This document shows, piece by piece, positions 41,675-49,705 of a stretch of DNA of 64,000 bases. A program made the translations under genes and the position numbers. The notes beneath the pieces are model-generated. The model ran no database searches and was not told where the DNA came from. It saw only the letters and a program-made list of their open reading frames with translations. The stretch's first letter is position 1. Each line of letters starts with the position of its first letter. This stretch comes from Roseomonas sp. AR75. Lineage in GTDB: Bacteria > Pseudomonadota > Alphaproteobacteria > Acetobacterales > Acetobacteraceae. The stretch lies in contig NZ_STGB01000001.1 of the NCBI RefSeq assembly GCF_005222815.1, positions 124,001-188,000 of the forward strand. Direction: 5' to 3'.

Positions 41675-42484
41675 ATGCCGCGGAGCGACGCCCCGACGCG
41701 AGGCGATGGGTTGCAGGCCGTCACCATGGCCTTCCGCATCCTGGAGTTCCTGGCCGAGCAGCGCGGCGGCGTCGGCGTGACCCAGCTTGCCCGCGCGCTC
41801 GGGACAACGAAGAGCCGGGTGCACCGCCACCTCCGCACCCTGGTAGAGGCTGGCTATATCGTGCAGTCGCCGGAGACGGAGAAGTACCGTGTCGGCAGCC
41901 GGCTGGTGACGCTGGGGCGCGCCGTCGCCGAGAACTTCGATCTCGCCGCCATTGCGCGCGACGAGATGCGGTCGCTGCGGGACATGCTCGGGCAATCCGT
42001 GGTGATCAGCCGTGCCGACAGTGCCGGCGCGGTGGTGCTCGCCACCCTTCCCGGCCGCGAGGCCATCGAGATCGCAGTGAAGCCGGGCTCCATCATGCCC
42101 GCTCACTGCACTGCCCAGGGCAAGCTCGGCCTGGCCTTCGGCGAGCCCGCGCTGCGGGAGCGCGTGCTGATGTCGCGCCTCGACCTGCGCACGCCCCATA
42201 CCATCACCAGCCCGACCGCGCTGCGCGAGGAACTGGTGCGTATCGCCGCCCGCGGCTGGGCGGTGGCGCCAGGCGAAAGCATGCTGGGGGTCAACGCGCT
42301 GGCCGCGCCGATCTTCGAGGGCGGCGGGCATATGGTCGGCGCCATCGCGCTGCTCGGCTCGATCCAGTTCATCGAGGCAGAGCCTTCGGTGGCGCAGATC
42401 CGTCATGTGATGCAGGCTGCCGCGCGGATCTCGGCGCAACTCGGCTACGCTCCGCCGGAGCGCGTTGACAGGGCGGCGGGCTGA
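41675..42484 (+). CDS. IclR family transcriptional regulator
   Basis: A 269-residue IclR-type regulator. The N-terminal winged helix covers about residues 10-70, with T-Q-L-A-R-A-L-G-T-T-K-S-R-V-H-R-H-L as helix-turn-helix. The effector domain includes E-I-A-V-K-P-G-S-I-M-P-A-H-C-T-A-Q-G-K and P-G-E-S-M-L-G-V-N-A-L-A-A-P-I-F, both typical. AGCAGGAG lies before ATG 41675; an ATG in another frame overlaps at 41671. It diverges from the aldolase operon and precedes the bicupin and enolase-superfamily genes on its own strand, so it may control both sides through the palindromes at 41592 and 42515. Confidence 0.9.
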   Translation: MPRSDAPTRGDGLQAVTMAFRILEFLAEQRGGVGVTQLARALGTTKSRVHRHLRTLVEAGYIVQSPETEKYRVGSRLVTLGRAVAENFDLAAIARDEMRSLRDMLGQSVVISRADSAGAVVLATLPGREAIEIAVKPGSIMPAHCTAQGKLGLAFGEPALRERVLMSRLDLRTPHTITSPTALREELVRIAARGWAVAPGESMLGVNALAAPIFEGGGHMVGAIALLGSIQFIEAEPSVAQIRHVMQAAARISAQLGYAPPERVDRAAG

Positions 42485-42514
42485 CAACACACTTCGGTCG
42501 CCCCTCGGGAACGA

Positions 42515-42533
42515 TGTTCCGAGATGCGATACA
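42515..42533. promoter_or_regulatory. Degenerate operator-like inverted repeat (site 3)
   Basis: TGTTCCGAGATGCGATACA has the left arm of site 2 and a right arm with two mismatches. An overlapping GGAAC-GAT-GTTCC palindrome lies at 42508-42520. It is between the IclR stop and the bicupin start (42561) and could bind the same regulator weakly. Confidence 0.35.
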
Positions 42534-42560
42534 CGCCGAGGCGGCCGAGGAGACGTCCCG

Positions 42561-43469
42561 ATGGCCTATGATGCCTCCGATCCCCGCGCGGCGCTCGCCG
42601 CCTCGGCCGCTGCGCCGAAGCCAGAGGCGGGACCTTTCTTCGGCGCCCACTACGCCAGGTTCTACGAGGAAGCGCCGCAGGAGGACACGAACGGCGTCCG
42701 CACCTGGTATGCGCGTGGCCGGAACTTCATCGTCGCCTATTCCGAGGTTCCGGCCGGCGCGGTGTTCGAGCGCCGCGGCCAGCCCGACGAATATGTGCTG
42801 CTGCAACCCGATCGCGACACCGCGGCGGAGGTGACCGCAAGTGGCGAGACGAAGCAGGTGGAGGGCTACACGGTCACCTTCGTTCCGCCCGGCGACAGCC
42901 GCATCACCATCAAGGCCGCGGGGCGTGTCGTGCGGCTGTTCACGCCGCGCTCCGAGGACCTGGCGGCGAAATGCAGCAACGCGGCGGCCTTCGCCGAGCC
43001 CGATCCGCGAATCCCGCCGCTGCAGGACTGGCCGACGCCGCCCGACGGCTTCAAGGTCCGCAGCTACACGCTGGACGTGCCGCCGGAGCCCGGCCGCTTC
43101 GGCAAGATCTGGCGCTGCACCACCTTCATGGTGAATTACCTGGAGCCCGCGAAGGGCGCGCGCGACGTGACGAAGATGTCGCCGCACCATCATGACGCAT
43201 TCGAGCAGTGCTCCCTGGTGCTGAACGGCGCCTATACGCACCACATCCGCTGGCCGTGGACGACCAACATGAACCACTGGCGGGACGACGAGCACGAATA
43301 CTGCCGCGGGCCGTCCGTCACGGTCATCCCGCCGCCGTCGATCCACACCTCGCGCGCCGAGGAAGCCGGGCAGATGGTGGACATCTTCTGCCCGCCGCGG
43401 ATGGATTTCTCGCTGAAGCCCGGCTGGGTGCTGAACGCCGCCGACTACCCGATGCCGTCGCAGGGCTGA
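42561..43469 (+). CDS. Bicupin-like hypothetical protein
   Basis: A 302-residue protein with two cupin-like halves. The second half carries likely metal ligands in S-P-H-H-H-D-A-F-E-Q and a partner His in P-P-P-S-I-H-T-S-R, with the beta-barrel glycines expected between. The first half has degenerate ligands (G-Q-P-D-E-Y-V-L-L), so probably only one metal site works. I do not recognise a characterised family member. GAGGAGA lies upstream of ATG 42561. Its stop overlaps the start of the enolase-superfamily gene (TGATG), so the two are translated together and probably act on one substrate, for example as isomerase or dioxygenase with dehydratase; this is inference. Confidence 0.7.
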   Translation: MAYDASDPRAALAASAAAPKPEAGPFFGAHYARFYEEAPQEDTNGVRTWYARGRNFIVAYSEVPAGAVFERRGQPDEYVLLQPDRDTAAEVTASGETKQVEGYTVTFVPPGDSRITIKAAGRVVRLFTPRSEDLAAKCSNAAAFAEPDPRIPPLQDWPTPPDGFKVRSYTLDVPPEPGRFGKIWRCTTFMVNYLEPAKGARDVTKMSPHHHDAFEQCSLVLNGAYTHHIRWPWTTNMNHWRDDEHEYCRGPSVTVIPPPSIHTSRAEEAGQMVDIFCPPRMDFSLKPGWVLNAADYPMPSQG

Positions 43470-44563
43470 TGCCGCGCATCGCCGCCGTCGAGGCGATCGC
43501 CTACCGCCAGGCGGTGCGGCATCGCGGCGCGATGGCGACGCTGGCCGGCGTGCCGCGCCGCGCCTTCGACACGCTGCTGGTACGGGTGGAAGCGGAGGAT
43601 GGCCTGGTCGGCTGGGGCGAGTGCTTCGGCCTTTATGAGTCCTGGCCTGTCGTTCGGGAAATGCTGCGCCAACTGGTGGGGCCGGGCGCGATCGGGCTGG
43701 ATGCGCAGGACCCCGCCGGCACGGCGGAAGCGATCCTGCGGCGCTTCCATGGCCTGGGCGCATCCGGCCCGTTCCTGCACGCGGTGTCAGGCCTGGAGAC
43801 GGCGCTCTGGGACATCAAGGGCAAGGCGGCGGGGCTGCCGCTGCATCGCCTGCTGGGCGGGGAGGGCTGCGAGTCGCTGCCGGCCTATGCCAGCCTGCCG
43901 CGCTACGGCGCAGCGGATGTGGTGATGCGGGAAACGGAGGAGGCTCTGTCGCGTGGCTTCCGCGCGATCAAGCTGCATGAGATCCGCGCGCCCGAAATCC
44001 GTGCTGCCGCCGCCTGTATGGGCGGGGCCGGCGATCTGATGGTGGATGTGAACTGCGCGTGGTCGGCGCAGGGCGCCCGGGCGATCCTCTCCGACCTCGC
44101 TGACACGCCGCTCGCCTGGGTGGAGGAGCCGCTCTATCCGCCCGATGACTATGAAGCCCTTGCCGCGCTGCGCCGCGACAGCGGCCGCGTCATCGCCTGC
44201 GGCGAGAACGCCGCGAGCATCCTGGATTTTGCGCGCGTGGCGCAGGCGGTGGATGTGGTGCAGCCGAGCGTCGCGAAGATCGGCGGTGTCTCCGCGATGC
44301 TGCACGTGGCGCAGATCGCGAAGCGCGACGGCGCGCGCTTCGCGCCACATTCCCCCTATTTCGGCCCGGCGCTGATCGCGACCATGCACATCCTCGCAGC
44401 CATCGCGCCGGAAACGCCGGTGGAAGCCTACTTCTTCGATCTCGATCCCGGTCCGTTCGGCGACACGGCGATGCCGCAGGGCGCGCGCTTCGCGGTGCCG
44501 CAGGGCCCTGGGCTGGGCTGCGACCCCGATGCGGAGATGCTGGCGCGCTGCGCCCTGCCGTGA
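43469..44563 (+). CDS. Mandelate racemase/muconate lactonizing enzyme family protein (enolase superfamily)
   Basis: A 364-residue enolase-superfamily protein. After the capping domain, the barrel shows R-A-I-K-L-H-E (K-x-H where most have K-x-K), metal ligands D-V-N-C-A-W, W-V-E-E-P-L-Y and C-G-E-N-A-A-S, then Q-P-S-V-A-K-I-G-G and A-P-H-S-P-Y-F-G (His late in the barrel). This pattern fits an acid-sugar dehydratase or racemase rather than enolase. The K-x-H variant changes the base on one face of the active site. It starts within the bicupin stop and converges on the hotdog thioesterase-like gene, with stops adjacent. Confidence 0.85.
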   Translation: MPRIAAVEAIAYRQAVRHRGAMATLAGVPRRAFDTLLVRVEAEDGLVGWGECFGLYESWPVVREMLRQLVGPGAIGLDAQDPAGTAEAILRRFHGLGASGPFLHAVSGLETALWDIKGKAAGLPLHRLLGGEGCESLPAYASLPRYGAADVVMRETEEALSRGFRAIKLHEIRAPEIRAAAACMGGAGDLMVDVNCAWSAQGARAILSDLADTPLAWVEEPLYPPDDYEALAALRRDSGRVIACGENAASILDFARVAQAVDVVQPSVAKIGGVSAMLHVAQIAKRDGARFAPHSPYFGPALIATMHILAAIAPETPVEAYFFDLDPGPFGDTAMPQGARFAVPQGPGLGCDPDAEMLARCALP

Positions 44564-44980
44564 TCAGCGCGGCGTCGGCCGGCGCAGGATCCCGCTCGTG
44601 CGCAGGATCGGCTTGCCTTCGCAGGTGAGCCGACCTTCCGCGAAGATCATCGAGCCCGTCGCGCGCAGCACGTCCATCCGGCCTTCGAGCCACGCGCCGA
44701 GCGGCGCGGCATCGAGGAAGTCGCATTGCAGGCTGATCGTCACGGTGAAGTCGCGATAATCCAGCGCCGCGTGACTGCCGCCGATCAGCAGCATGTCCGC
44801 CAGGAAGGAGAGCATGCCGCCGTGGCAGGTTCCGCCGGGATTGCAGTGCCGCGGCAGCACGCGGAAGCCGAGCGTGAAGCCGCCATCGAGCCGCCGATAG
44901 AGCGGCCCGTTCCGCGCCATGAATCCGTCGCCGTCGCGCGACGGCCAGGGTGCGAAGCCGGCAGGAACCTCTTCCGTCAT
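44564..44980 (-). CDS. Hotdog-fold thioesterase, PaaI-like
   Basis: A 138-residue hotdog protein. The family signature is G-G-T-C-H-G-G-M-L-S-F-L-A-D at about 48-61, with the catalytic-region acidic residue in L-A-D. The later strands (T-I-S-L-Q-C-D-F-L-D-A-A) are typical of PaaI/YiiD-type acyl-CoA thioesterases. It would hydrolyse an acyl-CoA in the cytosol; the acyl group is unknown. Its ATG overlaps the stop of the TTT binding protein (ATGA), so it belongs to the minus-strand operon running back to the amidohydrolases. Confidence 0.83.
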   Translation of the reverse strand: MTEEVPAGFAPWPSRDGDGFMARNGPLYRRLDGGFTLGFRVLPRHCNPGGTCHGGMLSFLADMLLIGGSHAALDYRDFTVTISLQCDFLDAAPLGAWLEGRMDVLRATGSMIFAEGRLTCEGKPILRTSGILRRPTPR

Positions 44981-45927
44981 CCCCGCAGGTTGAGCTCCCG
45001 CAGCATGCGCTCCGTCGCCGCGTCCTCCTCTGTCAGGAAGGCGGCGAAGCGGGCGCGGTCGAGCAGTTCGACCTCGTTGTAGTTGCGCTGCATCGCCTGG
45101 ACGTATCCGGGGTCGGCGCCGCCTTCCAGTATCAGGCTGCTCCAGCGATCCAGGATGGCCGTGTCCGTACCGTTCGGAGCGACGAAGCCGAAGCGCGTGA
45201 CCATCTCCAGGTCCACGCCGCTTTCGCGGAAGGTGGGCACTGCGGAAATCGCGGTCATGCGGCGCGCGCCGGTCTGTACCAGCGGCACGACGCCGCGATC
45301 CAGCAGCGGCATGATGAAGCTCGGCGCGCCCATCACCAGGTCGATGTCGCCGGCGAGCAGGGCGACCGACGCCGTCGCCACGCCGGAATAGGGCACGTGC
45401 AGCATCTTGATGCCCGCGACCTTGGACAACTGCTCCATGATCAGGTGCGGCGTGCCGCCGACGCCGGTGGAGCCGTAGCTCAACCCCTCCGGCTTGGCGC
45501 GCGCGGCGGCCAGGAAGCCCGTGAAGTCATTGAAGCTCGCGCCGCGCCGGGCTGCCAGGACGAAGGGGATCGAGACGAGGTTGGCAATCGGGGCGAAATC
45601 GGCGGCCGTATAGCCGAGGTTCTGCAAGCGTGGCGCCGCGGTCAGCGCGCCGGTGCCGGCGAAGAGCAGCGTGTAGCCGTCCGGCGGCGAGGTACGCACG
45701 CGGTTGGCGCCGACCGCGCCGCCGCCGCCCACGACGGTGTCCACGACGACGGATTGCCCGAGTGCCCGTGAGATCGGGCCCATCAGGGGGCGGATATAGG
45801 TGTCCGCGCCGCCCGGGGCATAGGGCACGATCACGCGGACCGCCCGGTTCGGATAGGCCTGCGCCCGCACCTCACCGGTACCGAGCAGAAGCCCCGCGCC
45901 CGCCAGGGCACCGCGTCGCGTGATCAT
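44977..45927 (-). CDS. TTT-family (Bug) tricarboxylate-binding protein
   Basis: A 316-residue periplasmic receptor. The leader M-I-T-R-R-G-A-L-A-G-A-G-L-L-L-G carries a twin arginine and ends V-R-A-Q. The Bug motif V-R-V-I-V-P-Y-A-P-G-G-A-D-T-Y opens the mature protein, followed by P-Y-S-G-V-A in the centre. GGGAGGAATGAC gives a strong ribosome-binding site for the ATG at 45927. It lies downstream of two amidohydrolase genes and upstream of the hotdog thioesterase, all on the minus strand. No TctA/TctB genes are present. Confidence 0.9.
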   Translation of the reverse strand: MITRRGALAGAGLLLGTGEVRAQAYPNRAVRVIVPYAPGGADTYIRPLMGPISRALGQSVVVDTVVGGGGAVGANRVRTSPPDGYTLLFAGTGALTAAPRLQNLGYTAADFAPIANLVSIPFVLAARRGASFNDFTGFLAAARAKPEGLSYGSTGVGGTPHLIMEQLSKVAGIKMLHVPYSGVATASVALLAGDIDLVMGAPSFIMPLLDRGVVPLVQTGARRMTAISAVPTFRESGVDLEMVTRFGFVAPNGTDTAILDRWSSLILEGGADPGYVQAMQRNYNEVELLDRARFAAFLTEEDAATERMLRELNLRG

Positions 45928-45950
45928 GTCATTCCTCCCTCGCCGGCCAG

Positions 45951-46775
45951 TCACGCCGTCATGCGGAACAGGCGCGCCGGATTGGTCCACAGAATCTTCT
46001 CGCGATCCGCCGTATCGGGCACGACGCGATGCAGCGCCGCGAGCAGCGGGCCGAAATCGGTGCGCGCCTTGGCGCGCAGGAACGGCCAGTCGGACGCCCA
46101 GACGCAGCGGTCGATGCCGAAAGCCTCGATCAGCGCGCGCACATAGGGATCGGTGTCCTCATACGGGGAGCCGGTCGCGCTGAAGCGGAAGATGCCGGAG
46201 AGCTTGACATAGGCGTCGGCGCTGCGGCCGAGCTCAAGCAGCGCCTGGAAACCCGGCTGCTGCAGCCCGTCCTCGAGCACCGGTCGTCCGCAATGGTCGA
46301 TCACGACCGGCAGCTTCGCGCCGCGTAGCGCCGGCAACGCCGCGATGATCGACGGGCCGTGATGGTAATGCACCTGCGCGAACCACCCGACCTCCCGGGC
46401 GCGGGCCAGCGCGCGCTCGCCGGCGGGGCCGAGCAGCGGGGGGCTCACCGCGTATTCCAGGTTGAAGCGGATGCCGACGATGCCGCCTTCCACCATGCGG
46501 CGGATCTCCGGCTCCGGCGTCGCGTCCGGCAGCAGCGCGACGCCTTTCAGCCGCCCCTTCGCCTCGGCAATCGCCTCCAGCATGTAGGTGTTGTTGGCGC
46601 CGTATCCGCCGAGGGGATTGATCAGCAGGCCATGCGTGAACCCGTGGCAGTCCAGCATGTGCAGGAATTGCGAGGCCGTGCCGAGCTCGTTCGCCTGGAT
46701 GTCGAAGCCGCGGTCGCCGCCCCATCCCTGGCGGGTCAGGTCGAAGGCGTGGGCATGGGAGTCGACGGCGGGCAT
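45951..46775 (-). CDS. Amidohydrolase-2 family protein (2-pyrone-4,6-dicarboxylate lactonase-like)
   Basis: A 274-residue TIM-barrel hydrolase. The first metal motif is V-D-S-H-A-H-A-F at the N-terminus; further expected residues occur in V-H-Y-H-H-G-P, V-I-D-H-C-G-R-P and W-A-S-D-W-P-F. These are the landmarks of the amidohydrolase-2 group that includes 2-pyrone-4,6-dicarboxylate lactonase and other lactone or decarboxylation enzymes. It is one of three related proteins in the window (also 46788-47639 and 50695-51516). Its position between a TTT binding protein and another amidohydrolase suggests breakdown of an imported carboxylate or lactone. Confidence 0.84.
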   Translation of the reverse strand: MPAVDSHAHAFDLTRQGWGGDRGFDIQANELGTASQFLHMLDCHGFTHGLLINPLGGYGANNTYMLEAIAEAKGRLKGVALLPDATPEPEIRRMVEGGIVGIRFNLEYAVSPPLLGPAGERALARAREVGWFAQVHYHHGPSIIAALPALRGAKLPVVIDHCGRPVLEDGLQQPGFQALLELGRSADAYVKLSGIFRFSATGSPYEDTDPYVRALIEAFGIDRCVWASDWPFLRAKARTDFGPLLAALHRVVPDTADREKILWTNPARLFRMTA

Positions 46776-46787
46776 CCTGGGTCCTGT

Positions 46788-47639
46788 TCAGAAGCCGTAG
46801 AGCGCGGCGGGGTTGTCGACGAGAAGGCGCTGGCGATCCGCTTCATCCGGCGCGAAGGCCGGGATGAGGTTCAGCAACTCCATCTCGTCCACCGGGGTTG
46901 TCAGGTTGGGGTGCGGGAAGTCGGTGCCCCACAGCACGCGATGCGGTGCGGCGCGGAGCAGGGCACGGGCGAAGGGCAGGGCGGCGCTGAAGGGGGAGGT
47001 GGTCATCCGTTCCGCGCCGCTCAGCTTCACCCAGATACGCTCGTCCTTGAGCAGGTCGAGCAGGGTGCGGAAGGTGGGGCCCTCCACGCCGAGCGCGGGG
47101 TCCACGCGGCCCATGTGGTCGATGACCACGGGCATGTTCAGGCCACGGATGCTGGCCTCCATCTCCCGCACGCCGTCGCCCTGCAACTGCATCACCATGT
47201 GCCAGCCGAGCGGCCTGGCGCGGTCCGCGGCGCGATGGAACACCGCCATGTCCGGCCCGCCGCCGAGCGCCTTGATGAAGTTGAAGCGGATGCCACGGAC
47301 CCCCGCCTCGTGCATCGCGGCGATCTCGGCCTCGGTCGTGTCATCGTCGATCATGGCGACGCCGCGGTAGTGGTCGGGCCGCCAGCGAAGCGCGTCGACC
47401 ATCGCGCGGTTGTCGGTGCCGTGGCAGCTCGCCTGCACGATCACGGCTCGCCCGAGGCCGAGGCGGGCATGCAGCGCCGCCAGCACCTCCTTCGGCTTGT
47501 CCTCGGGCGTGTAGCGGCGGCTTGCGGCATAGGGGAAGCGGTCGGCGGGGCCGAAGACATGGCAATGCGCATCGCAGGCCGATGGCGGCACGGCGAAGCA
47601 TGCCCGGCTTGGCGCCGCGTCCTGGACGGCTGCGGTCAT
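46788..47639 (-). CDS. Amidohydrolase-2 family protein (2-pyrone-4,6-dicarboxylate lactonase-like)
   Basis: A 283-residue relative of the previous protein, with C-D-A-H-C-H-V-F-G as first metal motif, V-I-D-H-M-G-R-V-D-P, V-K-L-S-G-A-E-R and V-L-W-G-T-D-F-P-H-P-N. The C-D-A-H-C-H-V-F-G-P start and the W-G-T-D-F-P-H pattern are closest to 2-pyrone-4,6-dicarboxylate hydrolases of lignin-aromatic pathways, but no other genes of that pathway are here. It is 12 bases upstream of the second amidohydrolase on the same strand. A perfect operator-like palindrome lies 68 bases before its start at 47639. Confidence 0.85.
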   Translation of the reverse strand: MTAAVQDAAPSRACFAVPPSACDAHCHVFGPADRFPYAASRRYTPEDKPKEVLAALHARLGLGRAVIVQASCHGTDNRAMVDALRWRPDHYRGVAMIDDDTTEAEIAAMHEAGVRGIRFNFIKALGGGPDMAVFHRAADRARPLGWHMVMQLQGDGVREMEASIRGLNMPVVIDHMGRVDPALGVEGPTFRTLLDLLKDERIWVKLSGAERMTTSPFSAALPFARALLRAAPHRVLWGTDFPHPNLTTPVDEMELLNLIPAFAPDEADRQRLLVDNPAALYGF

Positions 47640-47706
47640 GTCGTTTCCTCACCCCTTGCGCCAGCCTAGGTCCACGCGACGCCCAGCCTGAAGAGGGAAG
47701 TGACGG

Positions 47707-47725
47707 CATTCCGCGTGGCGGAATG
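47707..47725. promoter_or_regulatory. Perfect 19-bp operator-like palindrome (site 4)
   Basis: CATTCCGC-GTG-GCGGAATG is perfectly symmetrical with 8-bp arms. It lies between the IclR stop and the start of the minus-strand amidohydrolase operon. Outer arms GACGGC and GCCGTC (47702-47707, 47728-47733) extend it, so it could also fold as a hairpin at the end of the iclR mRNA. It is the best match to the TTCC-N7-GGAA pattern. Confidence 0.6.
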
Positions 47726-47737
47726 GAGCCGTCCGGA

Positions 47738-48508
47738 TCAGGCACGCGCGGCGGGATCGCCGGTGCGCAGCCGCTCCATGGAGGCGGTGATCTCGCGGCT
47801 GGCCTGCTTCAGCGACGGGACCAGTTCCTCGGTCAGTGCGCGGTGGCCGACGGCGGAGCGGAAGAAGCTCAGCCCGATGGTGCCGGCCACCGCCTCGTCG
47901 AGCATGATCGGCACGGCGACGGTGTTGGAGGAGCGTGGCTCCACCTTCGGGTCGCGCAGCGCGTAGCCCTGCCGCCGCACGGTGGCGACCATCGCGCGCA
48001 CCACGCGTTCCAGGTTGGGCGGCCGGTCCTCCGGGTCGGCGGAGGCGGCGAGCATGCGCAGCAGGATCCGCCGCTCCTCCTCCGGACACCAGGCGAGATA
48101 GGCGCGGCCAAGGGCGCGCGTCACAAGGCTGTGGCGCACGCCGATGGTGCCGTGGAAGGGAGAGACGGCGCTGTCGGCCGCGGTGCTCACGCTGATCACG
48201 ATGCGCCCGCCTTCCTGCACCGCGATCGCGGCGGGCCAGCGCAACCGGCGCGTGAGATCCGCGGCCCAGGGCCGCCCGGCCTCCGCCACCAAGGGGCCGC
48301 CATGGAAGCCGGAACTCAGCGCGAGCACGTCCGAGGTCACGTGGTAGCCGATGCCGCGCGTGCCCTTCGCCACCAGCCCCGCGGCGGAAAGCGTGCCGAG
48401 CAGGCGCATCACGGTTGGCTTGGGCAGCGCCGTCGCGCGGTGGAGCTGGTCCACGGTGGTGTTCTGCTGGCGGTTCAGCTCGCGCAGGAGGGCCAGCGCG
48501 CGCAGCAC
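47738..48508 (-). CDS. IclR family transcriptional regulator
   Basis: An IclR-type regulator of 256 residues from GTG 48508. The winged-helix region holds T-V-D-Q-L-H-R-A-T-A-L-P-K-P-T-V-M-R-L-L, and the effector domain includes F-H-G-T-I-G-V-R-H-S-L-V and S-S-N-T-V-A-V-P-I-M-L. Family proteins usually begin V-Q-S-V-L-R-A-L, and codons encoding L-S-A-L-P-V-Q-S precede this GTG without a stop, reaching a CTG at 48532 that overlaps the oxidoreductase stop. The true start is therefore probably that CTG. It lies between the quinone oxidoreductase and the amidohydrolase operon on the same strand and is the likely regulator of sites 4 and 5. Confidence 0.86.
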   Translation of the reverse strand: MLRALALLRELNRQQNTTVDQLHRATALPKPTVMRLLGTLSAAGLVAKGTRGIGYHVTSDVLALSSGFHGGPLVAEAGRPWAADLTRRLRWPAAIAVQEGGRIVISVSTAADSAVSPFHGTIGVRHSLVTRALGRAYLAWCPEEERRILLRMLAASADPEDRPPNLERVVRAMVATVRRQGYALRDPKVEPRSSNTVAVPIMLDEAVAGTIGLSFFRSAVGHRALTEELVPSLKQASREITASMERLRTGDPAARA

Positions 48509-48528
48509 GGATTGGACGGGCAGCGCGC

Positions 48529-49533
48529 TCAGGGCACGGTCTCCGCCAGGTCGGACACGGTCAGCACCAGCTTGCCGATCTGCGCATTCGCGTCCAGCAC
48601 GGATTGCGCTGCGGCCGCCTGCTCCAGGGGGAAGATGCCGCAGATATGCGTGCGTATGCGCCCCGCTTCCAACAGCGGCCAGGCCTGCTCCACCAATTCG
48701 CGCGCGATGCGGCCCTTGTAGCCGGGCGGCCGCGCGCGCAGGGTGGAGCCGGTCAGCGTCAGACCGCGGATGTAGATGTCGCGCGTGCTGATCGTGGCGG
48801 TCGGCGCGCGGTGGCTGGTGATCAGCACCAGGCGCCCGTCGCGCGCGAGCAGGCCGAGTTCGAGCGGCACGTAGTCGCCGCCCTGGCTGTCCAGGATCAC
48901 GTCGACGCCGCGCTCACCGGCGAGGGCGTGGACCTGCTCTGGCCACTGGGCGTCGCGATAGTCCACCACATGCTGTGCGCCGTGATCGAGGCACACCGAG
49001 CGCTTCTCCGCGGAACTGCAGGTGGCGATCACTGTCGCATCGCGCAGGCCGCGCGCCATCTGGATTGCGGCGAGGCCGACGCCGGAGGTGCCGCCCTGCA
49101 CCAGCAGCGTCTCCCCCGGCGCGATGCGGCCCAGCCAGAAGACGTTGTTCCAGGCGGTGAAGAAGGCCTCCGGCAGGGTCGCGGCCTGGGCGAAGCTGAA
49201 GCCGCGCGGGAGGGGCATGCATTGCTGCGCGGGCACCTTGCAGAACTCGGCATAGCCACCGCCGGCGACGAGGGCACAGACCGCGTCGCCCGCGCGCGGC
49301 CAGGTCACGTCCGCCGCACTGCGTTCCACGACACCGGCGATGTCGAGGCCAGGGATGTCGGTGACGCCGGGCGGCGGCGGATAGAGGCCCTTGCGTTGCT
49401 GCACGTCGGGCCGGTTCACGCCGGCGGCGGCGACCCGCACCAGGACCTCGCCCGGTCCGATGTCTGGTGTGGGGCGATCCGCAAGCGCCAGGACCTCTGG
49501 CCCACCCTTTCCCCTGATCTCGATCGCGCGCAT
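48529..49533 (-). CDS. NAD(P)H-quinone oxidoreductase, zinc-less MDR superfamily
   Basis: A 334-residue medium-chain reductase of the quinone oxidoreductase/crotonase-reductase type. The N-terminal M-R-A-I-E-I-R-G-K-G-G-P-E-V-L and V-A-A-A-G-V-N-R-P-D are typical, as is the cofactor motif V-Q-G-G-T-S-G-V-G-L-A-A-I-Q-M-A. No zinc-binding cysteine cluster is present. Close family members have been linked to p53-inducible PIG3-type quinone reduction. The ATG at 49533 diverges from a TTT binding protein across about 170 bases, and the IclR gene follows with overlapping ends. The reaction in this cluster is not known. Confidence 0.86.
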   Translation of the reverse strand: MRAIEIRGKGGPEVLALADRPTPDIGPGEVLVRVAAAGVNRPDVQQRKGLYPPPPGVTDIPGLDIAGVVERSAADVTWPRAGDAVCALVAGGGYAEFCKVPAQQCMPLPRGFSFAQAATLPEAFFTAWNNVFWLGRIAPGETLLVQGGTSGVGLAAIQMARGLRDATVIATCSSAEKRSVCLDHGAQHVVDYRDAQWPEQVHALAGERGVDVILDSQGGDYVPLELGLLARDGRLVLITSHRAPTATISTRDIYIRGLTLTGSTLRARPPGYKGRIARELVEQAWPLLEAGRIRTHICGIFPLEQAAAAQSVLDANAQIGKLVLTVSDLAETVP

Positions 49534-49604
49534 CCGCTGCCCCCAATCCGCTGGCGCGGGCCGCGTAGCACGCCGGGCGTGCCCGGACCCGTCGCCTTGG
49601 ACAG

Positions 49605-49623
49605 CATTCCGCCATGCGAAATC
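49605..49623. promoter_or_regulatory. Operator-like inverted repeat (site 5)
   Basis: CATTCCGCCATGCGAAATC has TTCCGC and GCGAAA arms around CAT, with one mismatch. It lies between the divergent quinone oxidoreductase (49533) and TTT binding protein (49706) genes. Its left half is identical to site 4, beside the same IclR gene. Confidence 0.5.
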
Positions 49624-49705
49624 CGCCTCGGCAATGCTGGATGGCCCGGCACGGGCTGCTAGGCTGTCCTCAAGGATGCGCGATGCTGCGCCACGGAGGA
49701 AACCC

